A stretch of DNA of 25,853 nucleotides, taken from contig NW_012236484.1 of assembly GCF_000787575.1 (NCBI RefSeq), positions 1 to 25,853 on the forward strand, in the 5' to 3' direction. This stretch comes from Acytostelium subglobosum LB1 (Eukaryota > Evosea > Eumycetozoa > Acytosteliales > Acytosteliaceae). This document shows, in pieces, positions 15,248 to 24,192 of the stretch. The position numbers and the translations under genes were made by a program. Each line of letters opens with the position of its first letter. The first letter of the stretch is position 1. Below the pieces are notes generated by a model. That model saw nothing but the letters and a program-made list of their open reading frames with translations, ran no database searches and was not told the DNA's origin.

Positions 15248-16060
15248 ATGGATCCACTCGATGCACTTTCAACAACGAACATTACAACGGACACTAGTGA
15301 CGCGATCAGACATAGGTTCATGCTAGAGAAGGCCAAGAAGGATGCTAGTGAGAAGCCAAAGAACATACTAAACGCTGCCAGTGATAGTATAGGTCTATCG
15401 TCAACATCATCAACACAGCAGAAGAGACCGCGCGCAACTACAAAGAAGAGTCCCGATAATCCTACACCTACTACGACTAATCCTACTACTAGTGTTCCAC
15501 GCATTCGTAACAAACAATTTGAAAAGGCGCAGCGTAAGTATAATGGATACAAGAGTGCGTTCGGTGACAACAAGTTGAAAGGTCGTGGCATACAGCTAAA
15601 CCTTCCATCGACAACAACAACTACAGCCGAGTATGAGGAAGAGAACATACGTATAGAGGAGGCATTGTCATGTCAGGATCAGATGGAAACAGCCAAGTCG
15701 GTGTGGGTGGCTGTCAATCATGGAATAGAGTCAGTGCACACCTTCGTGCCGTTCTTGAATAACTTTATCCTTGATGGACTTGGACCTGCTAGTAGAGAAT
15801 CATGGAATGAGGCCAGTGGCCACCTTCAAGAGCTAGCTATTAAGTATGATCTGTTCCGTGTTGGACCAGAGATCAGACTAGTTGCTGCGACCTTGCGTGG
15901 TTTCCAACAGGTACACTTGTATAACTTGAGAGCAAGACAAGCAAATGATCCATATGCCTTCCAACCACCACCAACAGATGAAGAGACAAAAAAATCTCAA
16001 AACCTCGATTCAAACCCCTCGATCAGATCTAGATTGAATTCAATGAACACATTCATTTAA
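15248..16060 (+). CDS. Hypothetical viral protein with conserved-looking helical C-terminal domain
   Basis: The protein is 270 aa from ATG 15248. Residues 1-90 are polar, Ser/Thr/Lys-rich and probably disordered, with a basic cluster (QKRPRATTKK). Residues about 145-232 form a compact helical block with ELAIKYDLFRVGPEIRLVAA and a following HLYN segment, which looks like a structured, conserved domain. I cannot name it with confidence. It sits in the capsid-side half of the element and the next gene begins 8 bases after its stop, so a virion role is plausible. Confidence 0.7.
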   Translation: MDPLDALSTTNITTDTSDAIRHRFMLEKAKKDASEKPKNILNAASDSIGLSSTSSTQQKRPRATTKKSPDNPTPTTTNPTTSVPRIRNKQFEKAQRKYNGYKSAFGDNKLKGRGIQLNLPSTTTTTAEYEEENIRIEEALSCQDQMETAKSVWVAVNHGIESVHTFVPFLNNFILDGLGPASRESWNEASGHLQELAIKYDLFRVGPEIRLVAATLRGFQQVHLYNLRARQANDPYAFQPPPTDEETKKSQNLDSNPSIRSRLNSMNTFI

Positions 16061-16068
16061 AATAAGCA

Positions 16069-16491
16069 ATGGACGCACTCAAAGCAATAGGATTCGCTCT
16101 CGCTCAAGCAGCAGTGGGCAGTTACCTAGGATATCAATTGGATGACCTCTGCAATCAATGTCTCATACATGGTGTTGCCGCACCAGCACCTAAAACAAAC
16201 CCTTACGTTGATACAGTTACAACAGAGACACAATACAATAAGACATTGGAATGGCACAAGCAGAGAATCGGTGATGTATCATCAGGTACACTAGCGACAG
16301 CCACTTGCCTACAAATAGCTGGGGGTGTGTGCTTGACACTCCTGGTCGGCAATGGTAAGAGTACACTATTTGAAAGTGATCCAATGTTTGGTATACTGTA
16401 CTATACATCCTTCTTTGCAACACAACAGAAACTACTTGCCAATATGGTTGAACTCAATCAAAGAATGCCAACAATATCAAGTGTATTGTGA
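16069..16491 (+). CDS. Multi-pass membrane protein, 140 aa
   Basis: The ATG lies 8 bases after the previous stop. Hydrophobic segments lie at about residues 5-22, 73-94 and 106-120. Between the first two is a polar loop with two Cys (29 and 32) and several prolines. A GNGKST string (95-100) follows the second helix but lacks the flanking strand and spacing of a true P-loop. Family is unknown. The tight spacing suggests joint expression with the 15248 gene. Confidence 0.65.
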   Translation: MDALKAIGFALAQAAVGSYLGYQLDDLCNQCLIHGVAAPAPKTNPYVDTVTTETQYNKTLEWHKQRIGDVSSGTLATATCLQIAGGVCLTLLVGNGKSTLFESDPMFGILYYTSFFATQQKLLANMVELNQRMPTISSVL

Positions 16492-16555
16492 TGACATTCA
16501 TTCATTCATTCACACAAGACATAAGTAATAATAATAAATATAATAATAATATCAA

Positions 16556-16849
16556 ATGGCAGATGTACAACCAAACATACCAGAGATAGACCCAAAGATA
16601 AAAGAGGTTAATGACAGTATTCTAGCCTTGTTCGACAGGTGGCTAGAGGTTGAAACAGAGATCAATAACCTCAACGTTTATCAAGCTGAAGACATACTTA
16701 ATGGAATGTTTGTCCAATCCATTACGCACGGGAAGTATCATCCATTTTACAGTCTCCTATTCGAACGAACTACAGGCCCCGATATAAATGGGAGCGGAAC
16801 TCAGAAGCCACCCGCCACAAAGAAGAAACACATGATTGTAAATAAATAG
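16556..16849 (+). CDS. Small hypothetical protein, 97 aa
   Basis: The first 60 residues are predicted helical (I-K-E-V-N...LFDRWLEVETEINNL). The tail is basic, with KKKH near the end. The leader is AATAATAAT-rich. AATAAA (16841-16846) directly precedes the stop. It converges on the capsid gene with 33 bases between stops. No family is recognised. Confidence 0.65.
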   Translation: MADVQPNIPEIDPKIKEVNDSILALFDRWLEVETEINNLNVYQAEDILNGMFVQSITHGKYHPFYSLLFERTTGPDINGSGTQKPPATKKKHMIVNK

Positions 16850-16882
16850 ACTGATTGATATATAACATTTATTACTACTCAT

Positions 16883-18133
16883 TTAAACCGAGAACACTCT
16901 CTGAATGTCAGTGCCCTGCTGCTGGATGAATAGGGTTGAGTATGAGTAGAAGTCTAGGTAGTACTCCTCAGTCAGTGGCTCCTTTGTCGTCACCTCAAAC
17001 ATAAGGTTGTTCAAGGCACTCAATGGACAAGAACCTGACTGATTGTGTTGGTTCTGTGGCTCGAGTGACCAACAGTATCCACCAATGTTGAATCTTGATG
17101 GACCATTCTCATTCGGTTGGGGTTGAGCCATCTCAAAGAACTGCTTCAACTCCAAATAGTTGTCCTTCATGCTATAGAATGGTGGGTGTACCTCCTTGTT
17201 GCCAGAGTGAAGCAATCTTGATGTTGACCAAGGCATGAACTTCTCATAGTTTGGCTGCAATGGATTGTCTACGTCTGATCGTTTCCTAAGATGGAAGAGG
17301 TAGTAGTTACTATTGCCCTTGAGGAAAGACACATCGACCTTGTGAATTTGATCACCGACTCTGAGTACTTGCCTCGACTTCTTCTCACAGTGTGTGAATG
17401 GGGTAATCACACCACTCTGTGCAGCGATGGCGTAGGCCGTCTCCCTTCGCTCACTGTCTGGTATCTGTACCAAACGTCCACGGATGTAGATGTTCAATGA
17501 TCTGAGTGTCGCCTGAGTTGGTCCATCGGTCTCAATCCACTGTCNACATGGTCGAAGATTGAACTCGTATCTAAACTCGTTCTGTGTTGCGTTGAGGTAG
17601 ATTGCATTATGAGTCTGCTTTGAGTGCCATGTGTTTAGCTTCAACACCAATTGCTGCGTACCACTTGCGGCCGCCTGTCTCGCTGCGTCATCATAGTTAC
17701 CTGAGGCANAGTCGTCCGTATCTAGGACATGGGCATTCTTTGACAANAGATGTTGGAGCTTCTCTGCCTCCAAGTCCTTTGTCTCCAACTCCTTGTTACC
17801 ATTCCAAACCCTGTATCCATCAAACATGTGATGCAGTGGATCTCGTACGAGGCGTGCGTACGTCGAACCAGGTGCACCGATGATGGGGCCAACCTCGACA
17901 ATNAACTCCATTGTAAACAACTTTGCTGGTTGCTTTGGAATGAGCACCCTCACCGTACCACCAGTTTGGAATGGAATTGCCTCACGTGGGAGGAATGGAG
18001 TCTTCTCAAACTTGAAGTCAGGTTGGGTTGACCAGTCATTCACTGCGTGGAATGGGGAGTCCTTTGTTGAAGGATTGATGACCATTGGTGAGATGGAGTT
18101 GATGTGAAGTCCCAATAGGGGTTGTGTTGACAT
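16883..18133 (-). CDS. Double-jelly-roll major capsid protein
   Basis: This 416-aa capsid subunit would form pseudo-hexameric capsomers. Landmarks of the NCLDV/PLV fold are visible in order. A first-barrel strand (TVRVLIPKQPAKLF) is followed by ARLVRDPLHHMFDGYRVWNG. Next is the LKLNTWHSKQTHNAIYLNA region (equivalent to the PLxFWF..ALPLIAL block), then EFRYEFNL. Near the end come GGYCWSLEP, SGSCPLSALNNLMFEV (equivalent to the PSGSxNFSRxDN motif) and YLDFYSYSTLFI. The length is close to the 400-500 aa typical of small members. Four single ambiguous bases (17545, 17709, 17747, 17903) leave four residues undetermined but no frame break. The start is ATG 18133. A reverse-strand AATAAA lies 10 bases past the stop (16868-16873). 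Confidence 0.9.
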   Translation of the reverse strand: MSTQPLLGLHINSISPMVINPSTKDSPFHAVNDWSTQPDFKFEKTPFLPREAIPFQTGGTVRVLIPKQPAKLFTMEXIVEVGPIIGAPGSTYARLVRDPLHHMFDGYRVWNGNKELETKDLEAEKLQHXLSKNAHVLDTDDXASGNYDDAARQAAASGTQQLVLKLNTWHSKQTHNAIYLNATQNEFRYEFNLRPCXQWIETDGPTQATLRSLNIYIRGRLVQIPDSERRETAYAIAAQSGVITPFTHCEKKSRQVLRVGDQIHKVDVSFLKGNSNYYLFHLRKRSDVDNPLQPNYEKFMPWSTSRLLHSGNKEVHPPFYSMKDNYLELKQFFEMAQPQPNENGPSRFNIGGYCWSLEPQNQHNQSGSCPLSALNNLMFEVTTKEPLTEEYYLDFYSYSTLFIQQQGTDIQRVFSV

Positions 18134-18283
18134 GATTGTAGTAATTAATTTGGTGTAATAAGATGCTGTTGCTGATGTAAGTGCGCGTGATTGTTGTCAC
18201 TCTTGTTTCTATGTGTTCTGTTTGATGTTGTTGTTTGGATGGTAAGGGTATGTTTGTTTAGAAATATAGTAAAGTAGTTTGAT

Positions 18284-18736
18284 TTAGAGGAATTGGAAGT
18301 CGTGGTCGAACGATCTTACTGCACTTGGTCCATGTCTGCTTGATCCACTCTGATCTGGTAGGTAGTGGGTAAAGATGGCCTTGTGATCCGCATTGTGATA
18401 CAGGTTCTTCTGACGTTCGAGTGATCTCGACGTTTCGATGTGATCGTCTCCCCAATAACGTGACATGTTGTCTCTTGCTTGATTCTGTATTCCACCGAGT
18501 ATGCGGTGCTTGTTGTCACCAAAGACCTCGAATGTCTTGGGAGCAAATTGTGACATCACTTCTGGGTTCTTGTTGTTCTGTATCTGAGTCGCCAACACAT
18601 CCAGGGGGAAATGATTGTTTACCATCTCCTCCTTCACCTTATCTTGTACTGCTGCATGACCGTATATTGCTTGATAGAGTAGATAACCTGTACCTGCTGC
18701 CAATGGTAGCAATGTCAATAGTATGTTGCTGTTCAT
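18284..18736 (-). CDS. Hypothetical membrane-anchored protein upstream of capsid gene
   Basis: This 150-aa protein starts at ATG 18736. The longer frame from 18841 includes a translated ATT/AAT repeat and an unlikely N-terminus, so I chose the internal ATG preceded by (TAA)n. The N-terminal hydrophobic helix (about residues 4-24) is followed by a polar, largely helical domain with no Cys. Gene order (same strand, 150 bases upstream of the capsid gene) suggests a virion or assembly protein. It is an N-terminally anchored type; no family is recognised. Confidence 0.65.
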   Translation of the reverse strand: MNSNILLTLLPLAAGTGYLLYQAIYGHAAVQDKVKEEMVNNHFPLDVLATQIQNNKNPEVMSQFAPKTFEVFGDNKHRILGGIQNQARDNMSRYWGDDHIETSRSLERQKNLYHNADHKAIFTHYLPDQSGSSRHGPSAVRSFDHDFQFL

Positions 18737-18877
18737 TATTATTATTATTATTATTTGTTTGGTTGTGTGTAGTTGTTTGTTCTCAATCACATACACACAA
18801 CTAAAGTTTAGATTTAATTCAAACCCCCCACAACAAAACACCCCAAAAACTTGAAGAACACTAACAAGAGACTCACC
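18737..18877. promoter_or_regulatory. Divergent promoter between virion gene clusters
   Basis: This 141-base gap contains an ATT/AAT microsatellite (18735-18754) on the left gene's leader side, an AT-rich middle, and a C-run region (CCCCCCACAACAAAACACCCC) before the ATG at 18878. It would drive both the membrane protein/capsid pair and the 835-aa protein. Confidence 0.4.
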
Positions 18878-21385
18878 ATGCCATCATCTGGTCGCCACCC
18901 TTATGAACGCAAAAAGATGTTGTTCACACGAGATCTTCCCACCAAGCCAAAGACCCCATTTGAGGTTGAGCGTGATCGACTGCACAACACAGACCCACTT
19001 GACTATGTTCACCATGCACAACAACAAGTTAGACTTCAGCAACAAGGTCGTGATCGTGCAGTCATTCAAAGTGATATAGATAGAAAGCTGGAAGAATACA
19101 AAAATATACTTCCTCATGATGTAGTTGGAAGGGAACGTGTTCAACATCAGATACTACAATTGACAGATGAACAGAATGCGCCTGACCCAGATCATTTTCA
19201 ACAGTTCCTCGATGACTTTAATCATTGGTTAGTTGGTCGAGGTAAGGAAGAAGATCACTCAATCACACCATGGGGACGCCAACCACTCACCCGTACTCAT
19301 CCATCAATCACAACCTATCTCAAGACATTCATAGACAACAGAACAGACTTTATCAATGAGATTGATCGACTAAAGACATTCACACGTATCGACAATGTGA
19401 CATTGGATACGNCCTATCTCTACTTCAAGTACATTGTTCGTGGTCGCATCGATGATCCATCAACCCTTGGTTACCTTAAGGAATGGGACACCATGTTCAC
19501 GAAAGTGCGACGAGAAGAACAGGAACTCTATGGTATATCTGATGATGCGGCTGTTACATTGGACTACTTGAACAGTGAGTACAATGCTGCTGGACCACCA
19601 TCACGAACCTATCAAGCACTGGCTGCCAGTAAGCTCCCCAACATGATGTCAGAGTTCTCTGCTCTACTGAAACAGCGTGACATTGATCGATTTGAACAGA
19701 GAGGTGACTCGGGCAATTACCCCGACACAGTTGATGGTAGGAAGGCAGCAGCAGAGTATCATCATAAATGGAAATCTACAATCATCGAGCAACGTATACG
19801 TCGTAATCAACTCTTCACTCAACTGTCACAACACCGACAAGAACGCAAGGACATCAACGCACTACTCTCGGACTATGAGGCAGAGGAGTACACACGCGAC
19901 AGAGACACACTGGAGGGCCTACTAAAGACCCGGGCCACACTCAAGAGTACTCTATCCAATCTGAAGAACCGATTCGAGCGAGTCAAACAGTTGGGTATGT
20001 ATGAACAGTTCATTTCACCCGTCGATGCCAAGGCAATCCAGGATGAGATTGATGCAAGAGAAGCTGACCATCTTAAGGTCAAATCAATGGTAACTGACCT
20101 CGCTTCAAGGTTGGGTCTCGATAACGACGAAAAGAAGTTAGGTCTCAAAACATACAGGATGGAGATCTATCGCAAACACCAACGACAATCAGTGTTGGGT
20201 AAGGATGTGGTCGATGCTCAAGGCAAGGATGATTCTTTCCTCAATACGCCACCAAACGTCTCAAAGGTGCTCACCAAGTTCATATTGAGTAGTGCAAGCA
20301 ATGATCCCCAGGGTGAGCAACAGTTGGTTCTATCAGATGCCGATCGTAAGTTCATCGCCGACACCATACATGAGAAGACTGGGATTGATCCATTCAATCA
20401 CATCATCCGCCAGTACCACCCACCTGATGATGTGCGCGCACTAATTGATCGACATTTGTTCTCCAACAATCAAGACAGGGTGGAGTGGTTGAACAGGACA
20501 ACACGAGAATACAAGGANCGCGATACAATGGCCTTAGGTATGACTGTGACAGACGATGATATTAAACAGATGCATGCAACGAGGTCGGCGACAATACTCA
20601 ACACACTGCAGCGATGGGGAAGAGACCTGTTGGATACAAACAAACGCAATGCCATACCAGTTGAAGACCGACGTCAGTTGGAACTCTACTTCACACAACT
20701 CAACATGCAACCAGACAGTGCACGTGGGGATACTGAACCAGACGAACGCACCAAGTCAACACTGGCAAGAGTTGTCGAGAAACATGCGAATGAGCAACGA
20801 GTCGAACAACTGAACCATCGACTTGTCCATGATATTGACGACGATGATCATCTTAACCGTGCAGTGGTTGTCAACTCTATCGCCAAGCTTGACAAAGACG
20901 TTGGTCGAGTCGACAAGCAATTGGAGCATATCCTGTCTGGTGGAGATCTTGGTAAACTCCCCATCATCGGTGGTGGTGATGGTGTTGTTGCAGAAGATGA
21001 TGATCCAACCAAGCTCAGAGTTCATGACAAGGAGGTAAGCAAATCATTGGTTGCCTACTGGGAGAAGATAACAAGCGACAGAGATAGAATCATCAAAGAG
21101 ACATTGGGAGAGAATCAACGAGAGATTAACAAAGTGGACAACCTATCCAAACAGTTCAACAGGATAACATCTAAAGCAAATCTCAAGAGTATTGATATCA
21201 ACAATGTTGTGATCAAGTTTGATAAGATGCAACAGGAGAAACAGACACTTGTCGATGCTGTCTCTCAGTTTGATCAATCATTCCAACCCGACCAAGTAAT
21301 CAATCAACTCAAGGAACTGTTCAGTCCATACTCTGATGCATTGGCAACTATTAAACGTAATGGAACAGACGAGTTCATTCAGTGA
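18878..21385 (+). CDS. Long coiled-coil protein, candidate capsid tape-measure/scaffold
   Basis: This 835-aa protein starts at ATG 18878; the upstream in-frame part begins at TTG. It is almost entirely helical and highly charged, with long Lys/Arg/Glu/Gln-rich stretches. Examples are the region around residues 305-400, with QRIRRNQLFTQLSQHRQERK and later heptad-like spacing, and the C-terminal 120 residues. It lacks Cys-rich, membrane or enzyme motifs. It is by far the largest protein of the element and lies next to the capsid cluster. Large helical proteins next to capsid genes can act as scaffold or tape-measure (as PBCV-1 P2 does); that role is inference. Two ambiguous bases (19412, 20518) affect residues 179 and 547. 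Confidence 0.7.
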   Translation: MPSSGRHPYERKKMLFTRDLPTKPKTPFEVERDRLHNTDPLDYVHHAQQQVRLQQQGRDRAVIQSDIDRKLEEYKNILPHDVVGRERVQHQILQLTDEQNAPDPDHFQQFLDDFNHWLVGRGKEEDHSITPWGRQPLTRTHPSITTYLKTFIDNRTDFINEIDRLKTFTRIDNVTLDTXYLYFKYIVRGRIDDPSTLGYLKEWDTMFTKVRREEQELYGISDDAAVTLDYLNSEYNAAGPPSRTYQALAASKLPNMMSEFSALLKQRDIDRFEQRGDSGNYPDTVDGRKAAAEYHHKWKSTIIEQRIRRNQLFTQLSQHRQERKDINALLSDYEAEEYTRDRDTLEGLLKTRATLKSTLSNLKNRFERVKQLGMYEQFISPVDAKAIQDEIDAREADHLKVKSMVTDLASRLGLDNDEKKLGLKTYRMEIYRKHQRQSVLGKDVVDAQGKDDSFLNTPPNVSKVLTKFILSSASNDPQGEQQLVLSDADRKFIADTIHEKTGIDPFNHIIRQYHPPDDVRALIDRHLFSNNQDRVEWLNRTTREYKXRDTMALGMTVTDDDIKQMHATRSATILNTLQRWGRDLLDTNKRNAIPVEDRRQLELYFTQLNMQPDSARGDTEPDERTKSTLARVVEKHANEQRVEQLNHRLVHDIDDDDHLNRAVVVNSIAKLDKDVGRVDKQLEHILSGGDLGKLPIIGGGDGVVAEDDDPTKLRVHDKEVSKSLVAYWEKITSDRDRIIKETLGENQREINKVDNLSKQFNRITSKANLKSIDINNVVIKFDKMQQEKQTLVDAVSQFDQSFQPDQVINQLKELFSPYSDALATIKRNGTDEFIQ

Positions 21386-21495
21386 TTGAATAAATGACTA
21401 TTTCTAGAATTGCCAACAACATCTCACTCTCCTTTCATAGTCTGGATCAGATCAGCGATCAGCACAACAACAACAACATATAGATAATAACAATC
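21386..21495. promoter_or_regulatory. Short gap with poly(A)-type signal and GATCAG repeats
   Basis: AATAAA follows the 835-aa gene stop by a few bases (21389-21394). GATCAG occurs three times within 21446-21466. An AAC-rich leader then leads to ATG 21496. Confidence 0.4.
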
Positions 21496-21999
21496 ATGTC
21501 ATCACAATACTCGGATATCATTCTAAGAAACGGCTCAACCATCAAGACAGAGACTGGGGAGACTCTGTTTGGAAGTCCCGACGGCTCACCCACATCCATC
21601 CCAGTCACATGGACGATTAACACAACGGCAACAGGTGAAAGTCCAACCATCGCCGAAGTGAGTGGTCAAGCAACGAGAATCGGATCGATGGTCTACTGGG
21701 ACTTTGATATATTTGACATTCCTCCTGGTACTAATTCAACTGTGTTTGGTCATATAAAGACACCTTCAACGATCCCACCAAAGTTCCTTCCAAAGCCTTC
21801 CAATCCAAGATGGTTCTTCAGAAACTACTTTGTGCCAGTGGCACCAACTGATACTACAGAGGGACAGATGCTCAGAGTTACATTCTCTGGATTCCGCATG
21901 TTCAGTATTGATAACTTCTCTGGTCATGGAACCAAACCATTTGGAAGTATTGCCATACCATGTGTAACATTTGATCAGAACCTAGAAAACAGAGTGTAG
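21496..21999 (+). CDS. Beta-rich, fibre- or decoration-like virion protein
   Basis: This 167-aa protein has almost no charged helix. Many Thr/Ser/Gly/Pro residues and alternating hydrophobics indicate a beta sandwich. The segment SGQATRIGSMVYWDFDI (about 55-71) resembles a strand pattern common in phage and viral tail-fibre or receptor-binding heads (G-x-A-T-R-I-G-x-x-V-x-W). It ends with a strand-rich C-terminus. It may be a spike, fibre or capsid decoration protein; this is a pattern-level guess. The start is ATG 21496. It is the last gene of the compact viral block before a convergent boundary. Confidence 0.5.
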   Translation: MSSQYSDIILRNGSTIKTETGETLFGSPDGSPTSIPVTWTINTTATGESPTIAEVSGQATRIGSMVYWDFDIFDIPPGTNSTVFGHIKTPSTIPPKFLPKPSNPRWFFRNYFVPVAPTDTTEGQMLRVTFSGFRMFSIDNFSGHGTKPFGSIAIPCVTFDQNLENRV

Positions 22000-22006
22000 A
22001 TTCATT

Positions 22007-22031
22007 AAAAAAAAAACAATCTTTCTTTATT
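22007..22031. terminator. Convergent 3' ends: A-run and reverse poly(A)-type signal
   Basis: An A10 run (22007-22016) follows the plus-strand stop. A reverse-strand AATAAA (22026-22031) lies 20 bases past the stop of the secreted-protein gene. The 52-base gap is a plausible edge between the compact viral block and the intron-bearing right flank. Confidence 0.5.
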
Positions 22032-22051
22032 TATCATAATACACATTTAAT

Positions 22052-24192
22052 TTACATGCGCTTGTAATATGGCCGGTCTTCAATAATGGCCACCTTGTTA
22101 TCTCTCATTTGATTGAGGAGACTTTTGAGTACAGCGGCATCGGCCTGGCAAGCTCTGGCCCCATTGGCGTTCCTTGGACATTGTTGGGTGAAGGATTGTC
22201 GGTTGGTCCTGTACGCGTTCTCCAGATTGTAGGCGTTCATTGGTCTGAAGTTGGGTGTGAAAATCAGATGACCATCCTTTCCCTTGATGTTGGCTCTGAA
22301 GCAACCAAAGTCGGGCGACTTGGTGCTCTGGGCTCCGCCGTATCCTTCAAAACGGAATTCACCACAACGCATGTAGAAGAAAACAGTGTCGTCGATGCTA
22401 GAGTTGGTGAAGTAGGCAGGTGTACGAATGTCATTGTCGTCTTTGACTGAAACGCTGTTGAGTGCCAAAGTTCCTTGCCTGAACGAGTCCATCTGTTGAC
22501 ATGCTGCCACACAAGGGTCAGTCGTGGGATCGATGGTGCAGTTGTTGTTGATTGACTGACGGTGTTTGGTGAACTGATCCTCGATGTTGAAGGCTCTGTC
22601 ATTGTCAGTGCCAGGGGCGAACACCAAGTGACCGCTCCATCCTTGGATCCTTATCTCTTTGCATTGGTAGTCCTTGGAGTTGATGACATCAGTTTGGTTG
22701 ATCTTGACACCTAGCTTGTTGATGTAGGTACCACAAACCACTGGAAAAGCAATGAAATACACGTTGGGTTTTGGTGGAGGGGGTGGTACAGGAGTTGTTG
22801 GCTGATCAATCACCGTGATGCCACTGGCTGGGAACAGACTACCAATGAAACGCAATTCTTCATTGACCTGGTTGCAGGCTTGCTTGATGTTGGGGTCCTC
22901 CTCCACGTTCATCTCCAACTTAGAAACGAAAGGACTGGTGTTGGCGACTGAGAAGGGGCAGAAATTCTCACGACGGTCCAGCGCATCAAACAGATAATCC
23001 TGGTAGGCGATGGCAATATCCAAAGGAAATTTGGCTTGGAACAATAGGGTGCCATTTCGATCATCTTTGTCCAAAGTGTAGCAGTCGGTAAGACCAGAGC
23101 CACCTCCTCCACCAGAAGGAATTGGGTTCGAGGCACCAGAGGTACCAGTCACACCAGAGGTACCAGTCACACCAGGCGCTCCTGGAGCAGGGGGTCCAGA
23201 TGTTCCAGAACCACCACCAGATCCATTACCTGACGAGGAGGTCTTGTCATTGTTGTTGTTGTTGTTGTTGACTCCGTCAGGCTTGCAAGATGAAGACTTC
23301 TTTGTCCTCGTTCTCTTATTTGATTCGGGGTTCTCATCGTCATCCTTCTTCCTCTTCTTGATGGTGGGGTCAAACAAGATCTTATGCTTAATGTCAACTG
23401 CGTCTTGGGTGTATGTGTAGTTGGCTCGTTCCACATCTCCATTGATTGGTTCCATGACAAAACCTCCCAGGTTGGTGTGGTGTTGATTCCAATGTTCCTC
23501 GATCGATCTTAGGATGTCAACAGGCCAGAAGTTGGGACCATACGATTCGGTGTCAAATCTCGGGTTGAATCCCATCTCCAAATTGATCTCTGTGACATAT
23601 CTGACGAGTGCTTGTGACTCGAGATCCTTGGCTCTTGGGTTACGAAACATTGGGCGATCCCTTCCATTCTTTCTTCCCGTGTAGGCAATCGCGCCGTCCT
23701 CGGCTACCCTCGCTATTGGCAGGTAGGCAATGATGTCTGCTCTACGGTAAGCTGCGACTCTTTCCTCGTCTTCCTTCTTTGTGAGATGATCCTGGATACG
23801 GTCGTACATGTCGGTGTCGGAACCCCCAATGGCAATAACGATACACATCTCTCTTAATCCGACTTGTGGTGGAGGATAGGGCACCAATCGACGCTGAAAA
23901 TACACATAAGTTCCTGAGATATTGGGAAAGTTGTTCATGGTTAACCATCTATTTTTTTTTTTTGGCTCACAAAAAAGTGATCCTTACCTGGTAGAGCAGC
24001 ATTATCGGGGGAATCCAGTGCACCAGTTGGAACAGAATATCCCCTGAGATTTCTCTTATGTTCAAAAATCTTCCACCTTGACCCAGGAACAGGAGTATAG
24101 AAGGCCCCTATGTATTTATGAGTGGCATGAGATATATTCACAGATAATAATATTACTATCAAGAAGAGGAACAATTTAACTCGATGAGACAT
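22052..24192 (-). CDS. Secreted, collagen-like-linker protein with a signal-peptide exon (two exons)
   Basis: Exon 1 (24192-23988) starts at ATG 24192 and encodes a clear signal peptide (about residues 1-23, hydrophobic core LFLFLIVILL). Exon 2 is 23913-22052. The intron (23987-23914, 74 nt) has donor CAG|GTAAGG and acceptor CTCAG. Removing it keeps frame (205 + 1862 nt, 688 aa), whereas each exon alone would give either a stop or an unsignalled protein from ATG 23938. An N-terminal domain of about 180 residues is followed by a Lys-rich linker, a Gly/Ser/Thr/Pro collagen-like linker and a Cys-bearing C-terminal half. That half contains two related units with GHL-[VI]-F-x-P, then N-x-E and RQS-x-x-x-x-C. 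It is probably extracellular or a surface glycoprotein. Viral or host origin is unresolved. Domain family is not recognised. Confidence 0.7.
23135..23170 (-). repeat. Perfect 18-bp tandem duplication in the collagen-like linker
   Basis: Two identical 18-base copies (ACCAGAGGTACCAGTCAC on the plus strand) encode two GVTGTS units on the minus strand. They lie within the Gly/Ser/Thr/Pro linker and point to recent slippage or unequal exchange. Confidence 0.85.
23914..23987 (-). other. Predicted 74-nt spliceosomal intron
   Basis: On the minus strand the donor is CAG|GTAAGG, a TTAAC-like branch site lies near the middle, and a CTTTCCC tract precedes CTCAG at the acceptor. An alternative acceptor (AAAATAG, ending at 23950) would give a stop two codons later, so I reject it. 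Splicing is predicted only from sequence. Confidence 0.65.

Larger units (their letters stand above)
1034..21999. mobile_element. Putative endogenous mriyavirus-like DNA virus (minimal extent)
   Basis: This is a dense array of about twenty genes on both strands with gaps of roughly 10-270 bases. It includes a double-jelly-roll major capsid protein, an A32-like packaging ATPase, an HUH endonuclease, PrimPol, a YqaJ exonuclease, a RuvC-like resolvase and a deoxynucleoside kinase. No DNA polymerase, RNA polymerase subunit or helicase is visible. Published descriptions of the proposed class Mriyaviricetes stress HUH endonuclease with no DNA or RNA polymerase in small capsid-bearing relatives of Nucleocytoviricota, which fits. 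Transposon fragments on the left and intron-bearing genes on the right favour integration in a host chromosome. Ends are uncertain: the left could be near 840, and the right could be near 22,020, 24,200 or beyond the window. Confidence 0.75.

Noticed and set aside
16345-16375. GNGKST in the 16069 protein as an ATP-binding P-loop
   Set aside because: It follows a membrane-type helix, lacks the GxxxxGK[ST] spacing and has no Walker B partner in a 140-aa protein.
23914-23950. Use of the AAAATAG acceptor ending at 23950 in the secreted gene
   Set aside because: It would give a stop two codons after the junction; the CTCAG acceptor ending at 23914 keeps the 620-residue frame open.
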